Below, in pieces: positions 24,001 through 35,614 of a stretch of DNA of 64,000 nt. A program made the position numbers and the translations under genes. This DNA is from Calonectria ilicicola (lineage: Eukaryota; Ascomycota; Sordariomycetes; Hypocreales; Nectriaceae): contig CP085831.1 of NCBI GenBank assembly GCA_020809705.1, positions 4,340,001-4,404,000 on the forward strand. The letters run 5' to 3'. The notes beneath the pieces are model-generated. The model had not been told where the DNA came from and did no database searches. It saw only the letters and a list, made by a program, of their open reading frames with translations. Every line of letters starts with the position of its first letter. Positions within the stretch are counted from its first letter, which is position 1.

Positions 24001-27000
24001 AATGTATTTTTTATATTTTTTTTATTTTTAAAGAAAATAAGAATATTATTTAGATAGTAAATAATAAAGATATCTAAGTGTTCTTATAATATATTAATTA
24101 TTATTTATTAGAATAATACTAGTGTATTTATAAGTCTAAAAGATATAATTAGATATTTAAATAATCTAAACTTAATTTAGAAAGTGGTTTTCTATTTATA
24201 TCTTTCTTTAATATAAATAAAATTATATACTCCTTTAAAATCTAGTATAATAAAGATATTAATTTTATAAAAGTAATCCTTTATTTTATTAATTAATAAT
24301 AATAAAGTATAATCTTTAATAATAATATTATTAAGTTATTAGTAATTTATAATAAAGTATAGTTTTTTATTCTTTTTAAATATAAATATAATAAAGTAAT
24401 TAACTTTAAAGTTTAAAATATAGATATATTTTTTCTAAGTATATCTTAAATATATTCCTTTAAAGTATTAAGTTTAGTTTAATTAAGATTATAAATAAAG
24501 TAAAATTAGATATTAAATCTATTTTTAAAAATAATTTTATAATCTTATTAATTAAACTTAAGTAATCTAGTATCTAGTTCTTTTATAAAGAGTTTTTAGT
24601 AAATTTTATACTATAAAGGTATACTATATAATCTATTAGTTTTTATTTCTTCTTTTATTTTCTTAAAGCTTTTATTAATTTATTAGAATTATATTTTAAG
24701 GTAGGTGATTATTTATTATTATTATTTTTTCTAATTATTTTTATATTTATATTTAATTCTTTTAAATAGTGAAGATTCTTTTTACTTATATCTTCTACTT
24801 AGTTAAGGCTAGGAGTTTAAGATCTTTTAATTAGGTTTATGGAAATATTATTGGCTATATTATACTCCTTATATATTTACACTTAGCTAATATACTAATA
24901 AATATTAGGATTATACTTATATAATTATAGATACTCTAAAACTAGATTATATTATCTAATATTAATAATATTAAAGATTATTTTTTAGTTTTTTCTTTAA
25001 TAAAGACCTTTAGATAATTAATCTTCTTATTTATAATACTATTATTATATCTAAAAGATATTCTTTTTATATTAATAACTTTATAAAGGTTGACTTTTAT
25101 TATCTATAATAGCTGAAGTTTATTAATTACTTAAAGATTAATATAATCCTATTTAACTCTACTATCTATTATAATATTATATTATTTCCTTTTAATTCTT
25201 ACCTTTATTTTTAATTATTATTAGGATTATTCTTTAATTATTAAATATAAAGCTTTTTTAGAAGTTCTTTTAATAATTTTAGAAGTAGCTGCTCCTATTA
25301 CTCTTTTATAAGAAGTATTTATTATTTTTTGCCTTTATTTAGTACTAAGTTATTACTTTATCTATTATATATATATTATACTTAAAATCTTAATATTTAT
25401 TCTATAATAATTTATTATAATTAAGGAACTTAAATTTACCTAATTCTAACATAATGAACTAATAGTAGAGGTTTCTTTCTATTACTTTATATTAATTAAA
25501 TTTCTTTCTATAAGCATAATAAATAACTATATCTTTTATTTAAATAGGGAAGCATACTATATATCACTTTTATTCTATATATACAAAGCAATCATAATTA
25601 TAATAATTTATTTATAAGATATCTCTATACTTTTCATATACTATATCTAGCCTAGGGTCATTTTCTTTATATTAGATAGATTAGGGGTTAAGGTTCCTAG
25701 GTTATTACTTATTTTAGGCTAGTAGGAAGACTTTATCTTTATTTTATAATAGTTCCTTAACTTATTGGGCTATTTTTTATATATTAATTGTTTATTTTCT
25801 TTTTTTATATTTGTTGTAGGTGTAAGTGTTCTACTAAGCTAGAGATTTATTGGTGTGGATGTTTATTATAGATGCTAGGATTTTAATTTTTTTAGCTCTT
25901 TTTAACTATTTATATAATAAATAGACTTTACTTTCTTCCTATATTAATTATATTTTATAAATAGCTTTATTAATTTTTTATTATAGAATAAGTTTAATTT
26001 TATAAAGTTTATAATTTTCTTTTTATTATTTAATAATAATAATAGATTTATATTTAATAATAATAATAAAAGTAGTTTTTCTTATAAAATTATTTTTTTC
26101 TTTTAGTATAAAGATCTATTTCTTTTATATTTTATTAATAGATTTTTTAATAATATTAAACTACTTTCTCTCTTAAATAGATTTAAATTGATTTTCTATT
26201 TTAAAAAAGTAATATTTAAAGGATTTATATTCTTTCTTTCTATAATTAAAATATATAATCTTAAGTTTATCCTTTTATTAGATTATATCTAATTCTATAG
26301 GTCCTAAGTAGATTCTATATATTATACTTTTAGTTCATTTAATTTTAGAGTTAGTAGGTTAGGTTTTAAGTTTTTAGTTCTTTTATTACTTTTTTTTAAA
26401 TTATTAATTATTAATTTATATTATATAGGTTATATATTTGGAGAATTCTATAGGGGGTTTTAAGAGTTAATATATTTTATTTTTAATACTTTCTTTAAAT
26501 TATTTATAAAATTTATTAATTATTATTTTTTTATTTAATTAAGTTTAGCTATATAGTATTAGAAGTTAAAGAGGAAATTATTATAAGATCCTTTCTAGAA
26601 TAACTTACTTAGTTCTTTTAAAATAATTTATTTTTTATTAATTATTTTAAATTAAATTTAAAGTTCCTTTTTAAAATTATTAAAAAAATTAAAAAGTTTT
26701 TAAATTATACTATTAACTTAATCCTATAATATAATAATAAAGATCTTAAAATATTTAAATATAATTCTTAATACCTTTCCTTCCAATTATTCTATAATAT
26801 ATTAAACTTTTAATCTCTTACTTTATCTAAATATTAAAAAATAAAAAGATTAATAACTCTTAATTTATATAAATTATTTATATAGGATAGTAATATCTTC
26901 TTCTTATATAGATAGTTCTTTAAGCTTGATTATTTCTCTAGGGTCTTTCCTATAAGTAGTAAAGTTATTAAGTTCTTATAGGTATTATTAATAGTTTTAG

Positions 27001-27360
27001 GCTATATTTACTTATTATTATTTTAAGGTATTTATAATATTCTTAAGATTTTATATATTATTTACTTTATTAAATCTTTATTATAAGAATTTATATTAAA
27101 TAATAAGTTAATTAAGTAATTTACTTAATTTTCAATTTTCTTATTTAAGTTTTTAATAATATCTTTTATTTAGATTATTTTCTTTACTACTGACTTCTTT
27201 AGGGGCTTTTATCCTTAGATCCCTATTATAGTCTATAGATATATTTTTCTATAGTTAGTTCTATAGTAAGCTGGTAGAGGTGCTTAGGGTTAGAGTAAAT
27301 ATATTAATAATATTATTTAATTAAAAATATAAGTAATTAATTAAATAAAAGCTTTTAATA

Positions 27361-27755
27361 TATAATAATCTAATTAATTTTTTAATTAAGTAAATTAATT
27401 AGAGCAAAAGATTAATATTAGTAGAATAATTAGATATATTATAATAATAAAATAATAAAAATATTATATTAAATAATAATTAATTATAATTAAAGTAATT
27501 AAATTATATTAAAAATTAATTAATATTAACTATAAAGGCAGATTCTAATCTATCTATATACTATTATTCTAATAAACACTCACTATATTAATTCTATTTA
27601 AGATATTAATAATTAAATTAGTAATCACAAGGTAATTACCAATAACATAAGTAATCACAAGTAAGCGCTTCCTTATTAATTAGTGTAGGGTTATAGGGTA
27701 GGTAGGTGCTAGTTCTGCCACCATAGACCGCCTAGGCATGTCATGGGTCATAACA
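27361..27755 (-). repeat. LTR of element C, right
   Basis: Same length as the left LTR. Here the inner side is mutated and the last 110 bp are spared (GCCACCATAGACCGCCTAGG), the mirror image of the left copy. Confidence 0.87.
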
Positions 27756-27928
27756 ATAACCTACATTTTAAAGGCCAACTTCTTCCTAGCCTTTTACAAT
27801 ATATACCAAGCTATTATAATAGAAAGCAATATTAAGGTAGGTTTTAAAGGAGCTAGACTTAATCCTTTAGATATAGAAAATATTATATTAAAGCTTAATA
27901 TATAACTACAAACACTAATATTATTCAA
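27756..27928 (+). mobile_element. Fot1/pogo-like element, 5' transposase half, part 2
   Basis: Target duplication ATAAC, then the direct continuation of 19541-20644 (CTACATTTTAAAGGCCAACT). It ends at 27928, where the sequence changes to unique DNA. The complement of its last bases (TTGAATAATATTAG) continues the CTATCTAAT end of 14285-14872, as in copies 1 and 2. Confidence 0.87.
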
Positions 27929-28790
27929 GACTTGACAGAAGAGTTGCTTGAACAGGAATTTTCTCCGAAACTCTTCGAACCTTGGAATATTCATAAGCTA
28001 GAATAGTTTAACCGTAGATTTCAGATAGGAAATGGGCTACCACCGGCTAAACGGAATGTTGCTGCCGAGTACACACGGATCCAGTTTATGCATGTGGACC
28101 ATTAGCCCACAAATTGAACCTTGTACAAGCACGGAAGCCGAACGGGAGCCGAAATAAGATTATTGGTTGCAGTTTGTACTTTATTCTAGCACATATTAGT
28201 TACATCAAGAAGTATGTGTAGAACTGCGATCGCTGCAGTTGCGGGCGTATTCGGGCGGGAAAGTGGGCACTTCCTCCACTTCAGTGCGTGCTCGTTGCGG
28301 CGTCACGAAACTTGGACTGACACCGTTTGTGGTGAGCCCACAGTACAAAGGTCTCGTTCTATGTTGGCGCGTCGAATGATACCATATGTGAGATATATTA
28401 TTGACACATCTTGGGGCTCTTGACGATGCCCGTGCTCTTTCGGCTGTCTGCTTTCCTATTGGTTCCATGGATCTAATATTCAAGGGTCATAAACTAACGC
28501 ACGGATTTGAGCTAATTCACTTCGGATCTTCACCTGGACAAAATTTGATCTAGAATCGGAGATGTAGGAAGTGCAAGAGATGCATTCATCTATCAGATGG
28601 TTGCTTTTGCTTAGGAGACTCGCTCATTAATCTCTTCAGCATCATTTAGTGGTAATCGTTGCTTCTAGATTTTAAAGCAAGTACAAGATCTCAGTCGCCC
28701 ACAAAAGAGACACGTGTTTACAATTAGGTTGAGTAATGCTGACATAACTTGTACTCGATAAGTCTATCGACACCCAATCCAAGCCACTAC
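27929..28790. other. Intergenic beyond the right inversion breakpoint
   Basis: Normal-GC DNA. Small ORFs at 28205-28483 overlap on both strands and show no family motif. Nothing else was seen. Confidence 0.45.
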
Positions 28791-28798
28791 TTCACAAG

Positions 28799-29271
28799 CA
28801 GGGTTGTTAAAAAGTTAACTTAAGTTAACTTGACTTAACTTAACAGTAAGTTAAGTTAAAAATTTTTATAAATAACTTGATTTATTTTTTATAAGTTAAC
28901 TTAAGTTAACTTATATAAGTTAATAAATTAAAAATAAGTTTAAAAAAATCAAAAAATTTTTTTTTTAATTATTAATATTTTAAATAATTTTTTAAAAAAT
29001 TAAATAAAATTATATTATAATTTTTATTTAATTTTTTATATAATATATATTTAAATATATATATTTTAATAAAAAAACCTTATTTTTATATTTTTATATA
29101 TTAAAAATAGATTTATTAAGTTTTTTAAATTAATTTAAATTAACTTAAGTTAAGTTATAAAAAATTTTAACTTAACTTAATAAAAAAAATTCTAAAAAAC
29201 TTAAATTTTAACTTAAAAAGTCTAAGTTATTTAACTTAAGTTAAATAACTTAAGTTTTTTTAGCAACCCTG
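28799..29271. mobile_element. hAT-type MITE (473 bp) with 8-bp target duplication
   Basis: Termini CAGGGTTGTTAAAAA and TTTTTTTAGCAACCCTG are inverted repeats. TTCACAAG occurs immediately outside both ends (28791-28798 and 29272-29279), the 8-bp duplication of hAT elements. Inside are several copies of the palindromic string GTTAACTTAAGTTAAC and its variants next to each end, and an A/T-rich core with no ORF. It needs a hAT transposase in trans. The intact duplication suggests a fairly recent insertion. Confidence 0.9.
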
Positions 29272-29279
29272 TTCACAAG

Positions 29280-31140
29280 CCTTGACTATGCTCATAAGGT
29301 GTAGTTTTGGCTTGCCTTGTTTCTCGCACACCCATGCGTTATGCCACCCTATCTAACTGTTACCTAGATGTGATCACTCACAGGTGAGACACATCACATT
29401 TGTGGACACATTACTCCTAAAATAGCTAAACCATGTCCATGTCACTGGGCGATTTGCATGAAGCCCCATAATGAAGTCCCGATTTTTAGCAAGCGTTGTA
29501 CTATTCTCAACAAATAATTGGGAGGTGCTCTAGCCGATTTACACACTGCGCAGAGGTCCGGTCGGTGGCAAAGTCTATTTAACAAAGAAAGCCTGTTGTG
29601 TACAGGCTGCTTCAATACTCTGAATAGAAGAAACATGTTCTATAATATAAGCACGAGTCGCGTATCTCGTGGCACTTAGATTTTAGAGCAACAAGTTCGT
29701 CCGTGCGAACTTGCTAACGGCACCAATGAATAGAGCGGCATTCTTTCAACATGATGTGGGCTGCGATTTACGACTAAATTGCAATACACCCAACTTCCCC
29801 AGCGAAAACACTCCTACTGGAAAAAAAGCATCAATTCCCACAATGCTCGCCTCGATTTATACTCCCATTTCGTGTTTCGAACCTCGCATTTGAACATGAT
29901 GTAGATGGCCCCATTAAAAGCTGGGACAAGTAAAGTAGAAATACACCAAATTCAGCCGAATTTTCCCCCGATCTCTTGCACATCTTGCATAATTATGATA
30001 GTTATTCAAGGCCACAAAGTGGGCCCGGAGGAACAAAGAACAAAGCCAGAGCGAGACTCAAGTTTCATTGATCTGCGGTGCACCCATCCACATCCAGCTG
30101 CTAATCAGGGAAGGCATTTCGTACAAATCCTTTCTTTCACCGCATCCGGGTATTTCTTCAAGTATGAAGTTGGTCGTAGCACAATTGGGAGCGGTGAGAA
30201 GAAAGGAGTTTTGGTGCTACCTGCACAAACAGTTGCATCGGTCAGTGCCGGGCGGAGAGTGTGGTGACACCCACCAACCACTAGATGGACGAAACTGGTA
30301 AAGGCAAGCGAGCGATGATCTCAAACGGCGAGTGGCATACTGCTTTAGTCTAAAATAGAAGGTATCAGCTAAATGTACATCCCCTCACCATTCACAAAGC
30401 TATTACTCCATCGCAGCCGTGACTTTGCTCCAACCTCCAAAGTTAGCGCTCGTGACTGCCACAGAGGTTGCCGGCGGGAACCGACATGCAACAGACACAG
30501 CGTTCCGCGTAAAATATCGGAAGGGAAACAAGTTTGGTGCACGCCGGCCCTCAGCATCGTCGCACCCGCAACACACCAGCTAGCCTGTTCCAACTTGTGT
30601 TGCCGCCTCTGTTCGAAATTTCCCGATCAGTGTGCCCAACCACACACGAGCACTAAACGCCTGGATAAGATTGCGATGGAACTTAAATGTGGTGTGTGTC
30701 CGCAAACATTAGAGCAACATGGTTACGGTGAGACGGTGAGTGGACGGCTCCGAAAATGTGGCGGGCTGCACAAGTCTTGTGGTCTGCGTCCCTGCGGAGT
30801 TTGCGCGGAATTTTTTTTTGGTTGGGAATGGAAAGCACTAAACTAGCTGGAGTAGTTTTTTATTGGCGCAAAACATTCATTGCGCTTTTCTTTGGTGGAT
30901 GTGAGATCTATGAATGTGTGTGTGCGTGCGCCACCTCGGAAGCGAACAAAGAGACGCGATCATCATCATCTGTGCCGCCTTGAACCAGCAAACTCGCTGA
31001 ACATGTGCGACTTTGTGGCCACGGATAACGGAAATTACTTTGATGTTACAGCTGGGATGACACCCGGTGCGGAAGTTGGAAATAACCTTGATTCAAGTTC
31101 TATCTCAGGTACTCTAGCGTCCCCCCTCCTTTTACTTGGC
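29280..31140. other. Gene-poor interval, no convincing gene
   Basis: ORFs at 29905-30267 (120 codons) and 30373-30846 (157 codons, ATG start, Cys-rich but no signal peptide) lack recognisable motifs and overlap open frames on the other strand. I do not call them as genes. Confidence 0.4.
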
Positions 31141-32196
31141 CTACTGACGCATCCGTTTCGTTCTTTGGCCCGAGGGGCCGGGGCTTGGGTCTCGTTTACC
31201 TCCCAGAGCTTTCGCATTGTCGGCCTGGTCGATAAGCCGTTTTGAACGACGAGGCCGGTTCGGGTCCGGATGAGCCACCTGGCCCGCAGGCCAGAGGTCC
31301 GCAGAGACCCTCCGGCCGGATAGGTGGTGTTCATACTCAATCCCCCCCTGTTCATTTTCCGATTCCCACCAAACGTTCAATGGAAGAGTGTTTGGGCGTG
31401 ACGTGATTCTGCGATGTCGTTCGTTCAAGCTCATCATAGCTAGCGCCCAAAGCGCGAGATTGATGGTCAAAGTGCCTTCACCCATGTTTTCCCATGGAAT
31501 CGAAGTGTATTCAACCAACCACGGGTAATTTTTGACATTGCCTTAGTGCATGGTTCGTTGGACAACAAGTTCGCGCTGCGTGACAATAAAACTGTACCTA
31601 ATCTTTGCCTTGACACAATAGGTAACCAGCTGCCGAAAAGGCCAGCGCCAGCGCGGGAGGTTTCTGTCGAGGGAGGTGTTGAAGCTGGAGGAAAACTTCC
31701 CATCACCCCAAACAATTATTTTCTTGTCGGAATGGTCAGGTTGAATTTTCCAATCGGGGATGTAAGTTTCCTTTTCACCCTCGGCTTTGTAACGGTCGTC
31801 ATTTCGAACGACTGAGACATCGTGATGATGAAGGCTCAGGTCATCGTAGATCCTTCTAGCACCCTCCTTGATTGGATTACGGATTACTTGATGGTTCCAA
31901 AGTAATACCACATCCTTCACTCCGGGCTCGTGTCGTGTGCGCAAAGGCGTACCACGGAGATTCTCGTATATGCAAGGTTGCGCCCATGCTTCATCGGCGG
32001 GAAACTCAAGATCAAAGAGGTGGCCGTAGGCGGCCTCGATATTTTGGTATGTAAAGTCGTGCCATTCAGAGATTTGGTCCGTCAGCAGTGGCACATAGTT
32101 GGTGTTTGTGGTGTAAGTGTTGGTTTGGCCCTGGTTGTCGATGATCACGTCAGGGTTGCGTTTCGTCAGGTACTCTATCAAGCTGATAGAAGCCAT
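31141..32196 (-). pseudogene. PD-(D/E)XK nuclease-like fungal protein with one in-frame stop
   Basis: A 351-codon frame runs from ATG 32196 to 31141, interrupted once by TAA at 31543-31545 (codon 218). Either side reads as one protein: RELVVQRTMH, stop, GNVKNYPWLVEYTSIPWE. Motifs resembling the PD-(D/E)XK fold common in fungal hypothetical proteins: PDW at about 147 and GDGK at about 164, then RQLVTYCVKAKIRYSFIVT, a helix-strand block typical of these proteins. The predicted role (nucleic-acid binding or nuclease-like) is inferred from the fold only. CAA-to-TAA (CpA to TpA) would explain the stop, and no splice signals remove it. It lies head to head with the kinase-like gene at 32636, with 439 bp between. 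Confidence 0.6.
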
Positions 32197-32635
32197 GACG
32201 AAACGCTCAATTCCTCGTAAGAAAAGTCTAAAAGAGCTCAAATTGATGCCATTCCCATAACATTAACGAAAGCCGTGCTCCCCTTTTGTATGTAAAGGCA
32301 TACACCTTTTATATCTCATTTGGTTACGTGACTGCGCTTTGCTGCGCAGGCGACCTACATATGTCCATCTCACCGGCAAGCAAACGAATCTCCATATTCA
32401 GTCAGTAATGCATCACGGAATAACGGAAAGCGCGGTAAACGGATGGTGTGACAAAGCGAGCTAGTGTTGGCAACCGACGGTGCCACCGTCACCAAACAAT
32501 CGGCCATGGAAAATCAAATGCTCCGTGTGTAACAAAGACTTTGCGATGAATCACACGTCGCGCTTGCTGAGCTAACGCGCTCTGTCCTATTTAAACGCAT
32601 GAACCATTGTTGAAGCGCAGATTGGGTCATGATTC
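32197..32635. promoter_or_regulatory. Divergent intergenic region between PD-(D/E)XK-like and kinase-like genes
   Basis: 439 bp that should hold both promoters, since the genes diverge. CTATTTAAAC at about 32587-32596 is a possible TATA-like element 45 bp before the plus-strand ATG. No other motif was recognised. Confidence 0.35.
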
Positions 32636-33729
32636 ATGGTCGAGGGCTTCTCTCACCCAAGCCTCAGGCCACCCATGATGTCCATGATACCACAACGACC
32701 ATTACCATGGTGCAAAGGCCCAAAGCTCGAACCCTTTTACTCCAATGACCCCAGATCTCTTCGTGTCACATTACATGAACACTTGGGCAATGGACTTCAC
32801 AGCGAAGTGTATCGAGTCACCATCAATGGGGCTGTCTATGCCCTGAAAATGGTAGAAGCCTTTGACCTCGGCTTCTTGGAAGCAAATTAGGCTATCCGTC
32901 AGCTAACATTCATCATTAGTTCACTGGCTCCCACTCAAGGGGACTTAGAGACTATCGTAGTCACATCAAACCCCAAGTTATTTCCAACCACATGGACCCG
33001 TTCAACTGCGAATGTAGAGCGTATGGCCGACTAAAGGAAACTGGTAATGAACATCTTGCTGTTCGTTGCTTTGGGTACCTTTTCTTGCATCTAAATGATG
33101 ACGGTTCTTATGAGGTTGGATCCTCTACAGGTGCCCATCAATGTTTGGTGAAGGAGTATATCGAAGATTCACAGTCCTTCACTTTTGAGATGCTACCTCG
33201 AATGATGAAAGATATCCGTTCCATCAACAAACTCGGCATTATCGTGAACGACATACGAAAACCAAACTATCGACGCGGTCTTCTCCTAGATTTTAGCGTG
33301 GCTTATACTGTCCCTCATTTCCTACTGGACCGCAATAGTCCAGTCTATGACGAACTACGGTCAAAGGAAATTTGCAATCAAGACCGCGAATGGATGGATG
33401 AACTCATCTGGGATTGGAATGATCAAAATCCCCATCGCAGATTCTGGAGATCATTCCACCCTAATTGGTACTTTGGGCAACGACTACGAAACAAAGATCG
33501 ATATCAACGCAGTCCATTGGACGGAGAAGGGGCGAGCTTTGCCGCCATTGACTATGATTGGGAAAAGAAGTCTGCCACGAAGCTGGATGAAGGTAACCAA
33601 TCCATGGGGATCACACGCGTTGTGTCTGCACCCAAGAATGACACACCACAAGCGTCCAAGGTTAAACGGAAGATAAAAAAGAAGAAAGCGGTCAGATCTG
33701 GGAGGCGTGGAAAGAACCAAACCTGTTGA
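32636..33729 (+). CDS. Protein-kinase-like fungal protein (FTA2-like), possibly broken
   Basis: ATG 32636. A nucleotide-binding-loop-like block (LHEHLGNGLHSEVYRV) and a YALKM lysine motif are followed in exon 2 by DPFNCECRAYGRLKE, GIIVNDIRKPNYRRG (catalytic-loop position) and LLLDFSVAYTVPH (DFG replaced by DFS). This is the pattern of the fungal kinase-like family that includes Sim4 kinetochore subunit FTA2. Activity is doubtful. The C-terminus is basic (KVKRKIKKKK). The two frames meet at 32882-32919, where a stop (TAG 32888-32890) must be removed. A GC-AG intron of 38 bp with GCTAAC would do so in frame, but it is very short and has a GC donor. Otherwise this is a decayed gene. Confidence 0.55.
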
Positions 33730-34279
33730 TTTTTCTCTGTTATGCTCCATCCGCTCAGCGGTCCAGTTAATAGCTAAGATTCGTTTCAAACTCAAACCCG
33801 AAAACACAAAATGCAAGATTTGGTGGCAAAATTGAGACTCACCCCGGAAAATATCTTCGTCAGAAAATCAAGGTCAGTGAGTGAAGTTATTCGGGCCCAA
33901 CTTGACAAGTCTTTGACCAGCTCTTCAAGACATATCCTTGTCTTCGAGTCCTATCTAATCCGATGTGCGACATGAAAATGGTTAGTTTCGGGTAAAAACT
34001 GAGGTGGCAGATGGCTTCGCGACCTGGGATGAGATCCCACGTTGAACATTTGGCGCAATCATGAACCGATAACTCAGAAACCACCAGTTATATGTGAGTA
34101 GAGGTGAACTCGTCCAAGTTGGGGAATCAAGGTACTCCGACACCTGATCATGCACATCTTAAGAACATATGGATAAGATTAAAGATACAAAGAAGACCGC
34201 TATATAATAAAAACTAATAAATACTGATATCCTGAGTAAACGAACGCGCCAGTCCAAATATAGATTTTTATAAGTACTT
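33730..34279. other. Intergenic between convergent genes, nothing recognised
   Basis: 3' flanks of the kinase-like gene and the haem/b561 gene. No feature identified. Confidence 0.4.
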
Positions 34280-35614
34280 TTAAGCATGAGGTCGCTGAGA
34301 CTCGCTGAGCTCTACAGAGTCTCCTGAAAGGTTAATGCCCTTGGTCATAGCACCACCACTGCGCGCCCTCTTCATCTCACCACGGGCGGCACCAGCGGCG
34401 TAGATGACGAATCCAAGGCCAGCCAGGACTGAGTAGACCGCAATATAAGCAGTGGAAGAGCCAGCAAGCTGAAGACCCAATCCTCCATTAACGATACCAA
34501 TGATCATACAAATGCGGCCGAACCAGATGTGGATGTGGCTGATGGCTCCGCGCTGCTGGTGCTTGACAAAGTACACGTGGTGTAGCCATCCCAGGAAGGG
34601 CTGAAGGCCAATAAGCGCGATGATGATCGTACCTAGCTTGGTGTGCGTGTTGTTCCACCACTTCAGCATATTAGTATCCAGGATATATAATGTAAACAAG
34701 TGTTCGATGCAAAACTTACATAACCATCTTCGCGAGCCGCAACGTAGCCAATACCGAAACCAGCCCACATGAGTAGGAACGCAATGGTTTGCCAGCCAGC
34801 ATGGATAAGCCACTTGCCGAGCATGGGCATAAGAACGGATCCAATGGGGTATCCGACGAGGAAGACGATAGTTAGGATGATACCATGGGCCTTGACAAGC
34901 TTGTCGACATCGGGACCGCCGCCGCTAGATACACCAGATCCAGAACCGGTGGTAGAACCAGTAGAGGTGGTAGTATCAGTAAAAGGGTTACCGTTGGTGG
35001 TAGTGGTGAAAGTGGCCGCTGTAAAGTCAACACTGAAGCTATCATCGCCGTCGTGCTCTGAGATGGCCTCGGATGGACTTGTTGAGTCAAGGGCGCTCCC
35101 CTCCTTCCAACCAGCAATCCATGAGTTGGATCCTGTCAGGTCTAGTGAGGAACAGTCGCTACATTTAATATTGGCAGTCATCTCATTGTTGCTGACACCG
35201 GACCCGCTCAGCAGCTCAAGGCCGCTTCTCTCTGAGTATGTGGGCATGTTATAGCCAGGGCTGTCTCTGGGGCTTAGGGTCACATTTCCGGCGCCGTCTG
35301 TGTAGATGATGAACATTTCGGAGCCCGCCATTCTTGAACCGATTCCAAGTCCAACCCATGTGTAGGTTGTAGGAGCCTTGATCTGGAAGTAAACATCGCC
35401 AGACCCTGAGCTTGCGGCAGCCTCCGGCACGCCCCATCGGAAACAAACATTTGAGGAGGGGCAGTGAGCGTCGGTAACGGCGAATGCGCTGTTGGCGACT
35501 GTAAATCGAACCATTAGCAAGAGTCGAGTGGGAAAACTAGACAAATGTTGTGTGAAGTCTGTGTGACTTACAAAACGCCGCAGCGACAACCGCTGTGCTA
35601 AAAGTTGACTTCAT
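34280..35614 (-). CDS. Secretory-pathway cytochrome b562 (CDH-type DOMON) plus cytochrome b561 membrane protein
   Basis: Exons 35572-35614, 34720-35498 and 34280-34660; introns have GTAAGT donors and AG acceptors; about 400 residues. The tiny first exon completes a signal peptide (MKSTFSTAVVAAAFFANSAFA). Residues 22-210 form a cellobiose-dehydrogenase-type haem domain. The likely axial Met is in GLGIGSRMAGSEMF and the likely His is in SEHDGDDSF. A Ser/Thr/Gly linker follows. Then come five membrane helices of cytochrome b561 type with paired histidines: KAHGIILTIVFLVGYP, KWLIHAGWQ, THTKLGTIIIALIGLQPFLG and HIHIWFGRICMIIG. The arrangement suggests electron transfer across the membrane, possibly linked to metal or oxidative chemistry outside the cell. 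The partner is unknown. The frame is intact, in contrast to several neighbours. Confidence 0.87.

Larger units (their letters stand above)
20645..27755 (-). mobile_element. Ty3/Gypsy LTR retrotransposon C, full length (7111 bp), RIP-degraded
   Basis: Two LTRs of identical length (395 bp) start TGTAAC or its mutated form TATAAT and end in ATAACA or its mutated form. Target duplication ATAAC is exact (20640-20644 and 27756-27760). Coding is on the minus strand. The RT block around 24030-24260 reads FIILDFKGVYNFIYIKE, then FRLINTLVLFQ, then FIIYYLNNILIF, which are the LDLKGAYNLIRI, FGLTNAPATFQ and YYLDDILIF blocks. gag lies toward 27.3 kb and integrase toward 21-23 kb. No intact ORF survives. 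It is inserted in the half Fot1 element, so it is younger than that element's insertion. Confidence 0.88.

Noticed and set aside
28801..29275. CRISPR-like array suggested by recurring GTTAACTTAAG strings
   Set aside because: Units are palindromic, irregularly spaced and confined to the MITE ends. The host is a fungus.
29905..30846. Two ORFs of 120 and 157 codons as genes
   Set aside because: No motifs, no signal peptide, overlapping open frames on both strands, no splice-linked partners.
31035..31355. Minus-strand 106-codon ORF and plus-strand 30880-31245 ORF
   Set aside because: Both lie across the 3' end of the PD-(D/E)XK-like frame in other frames.
34769..35254. 161-codon plus-strand ORF
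   Set aside because: Antisense shadow of the haem/b561 gene, which has coherent domains and introns.
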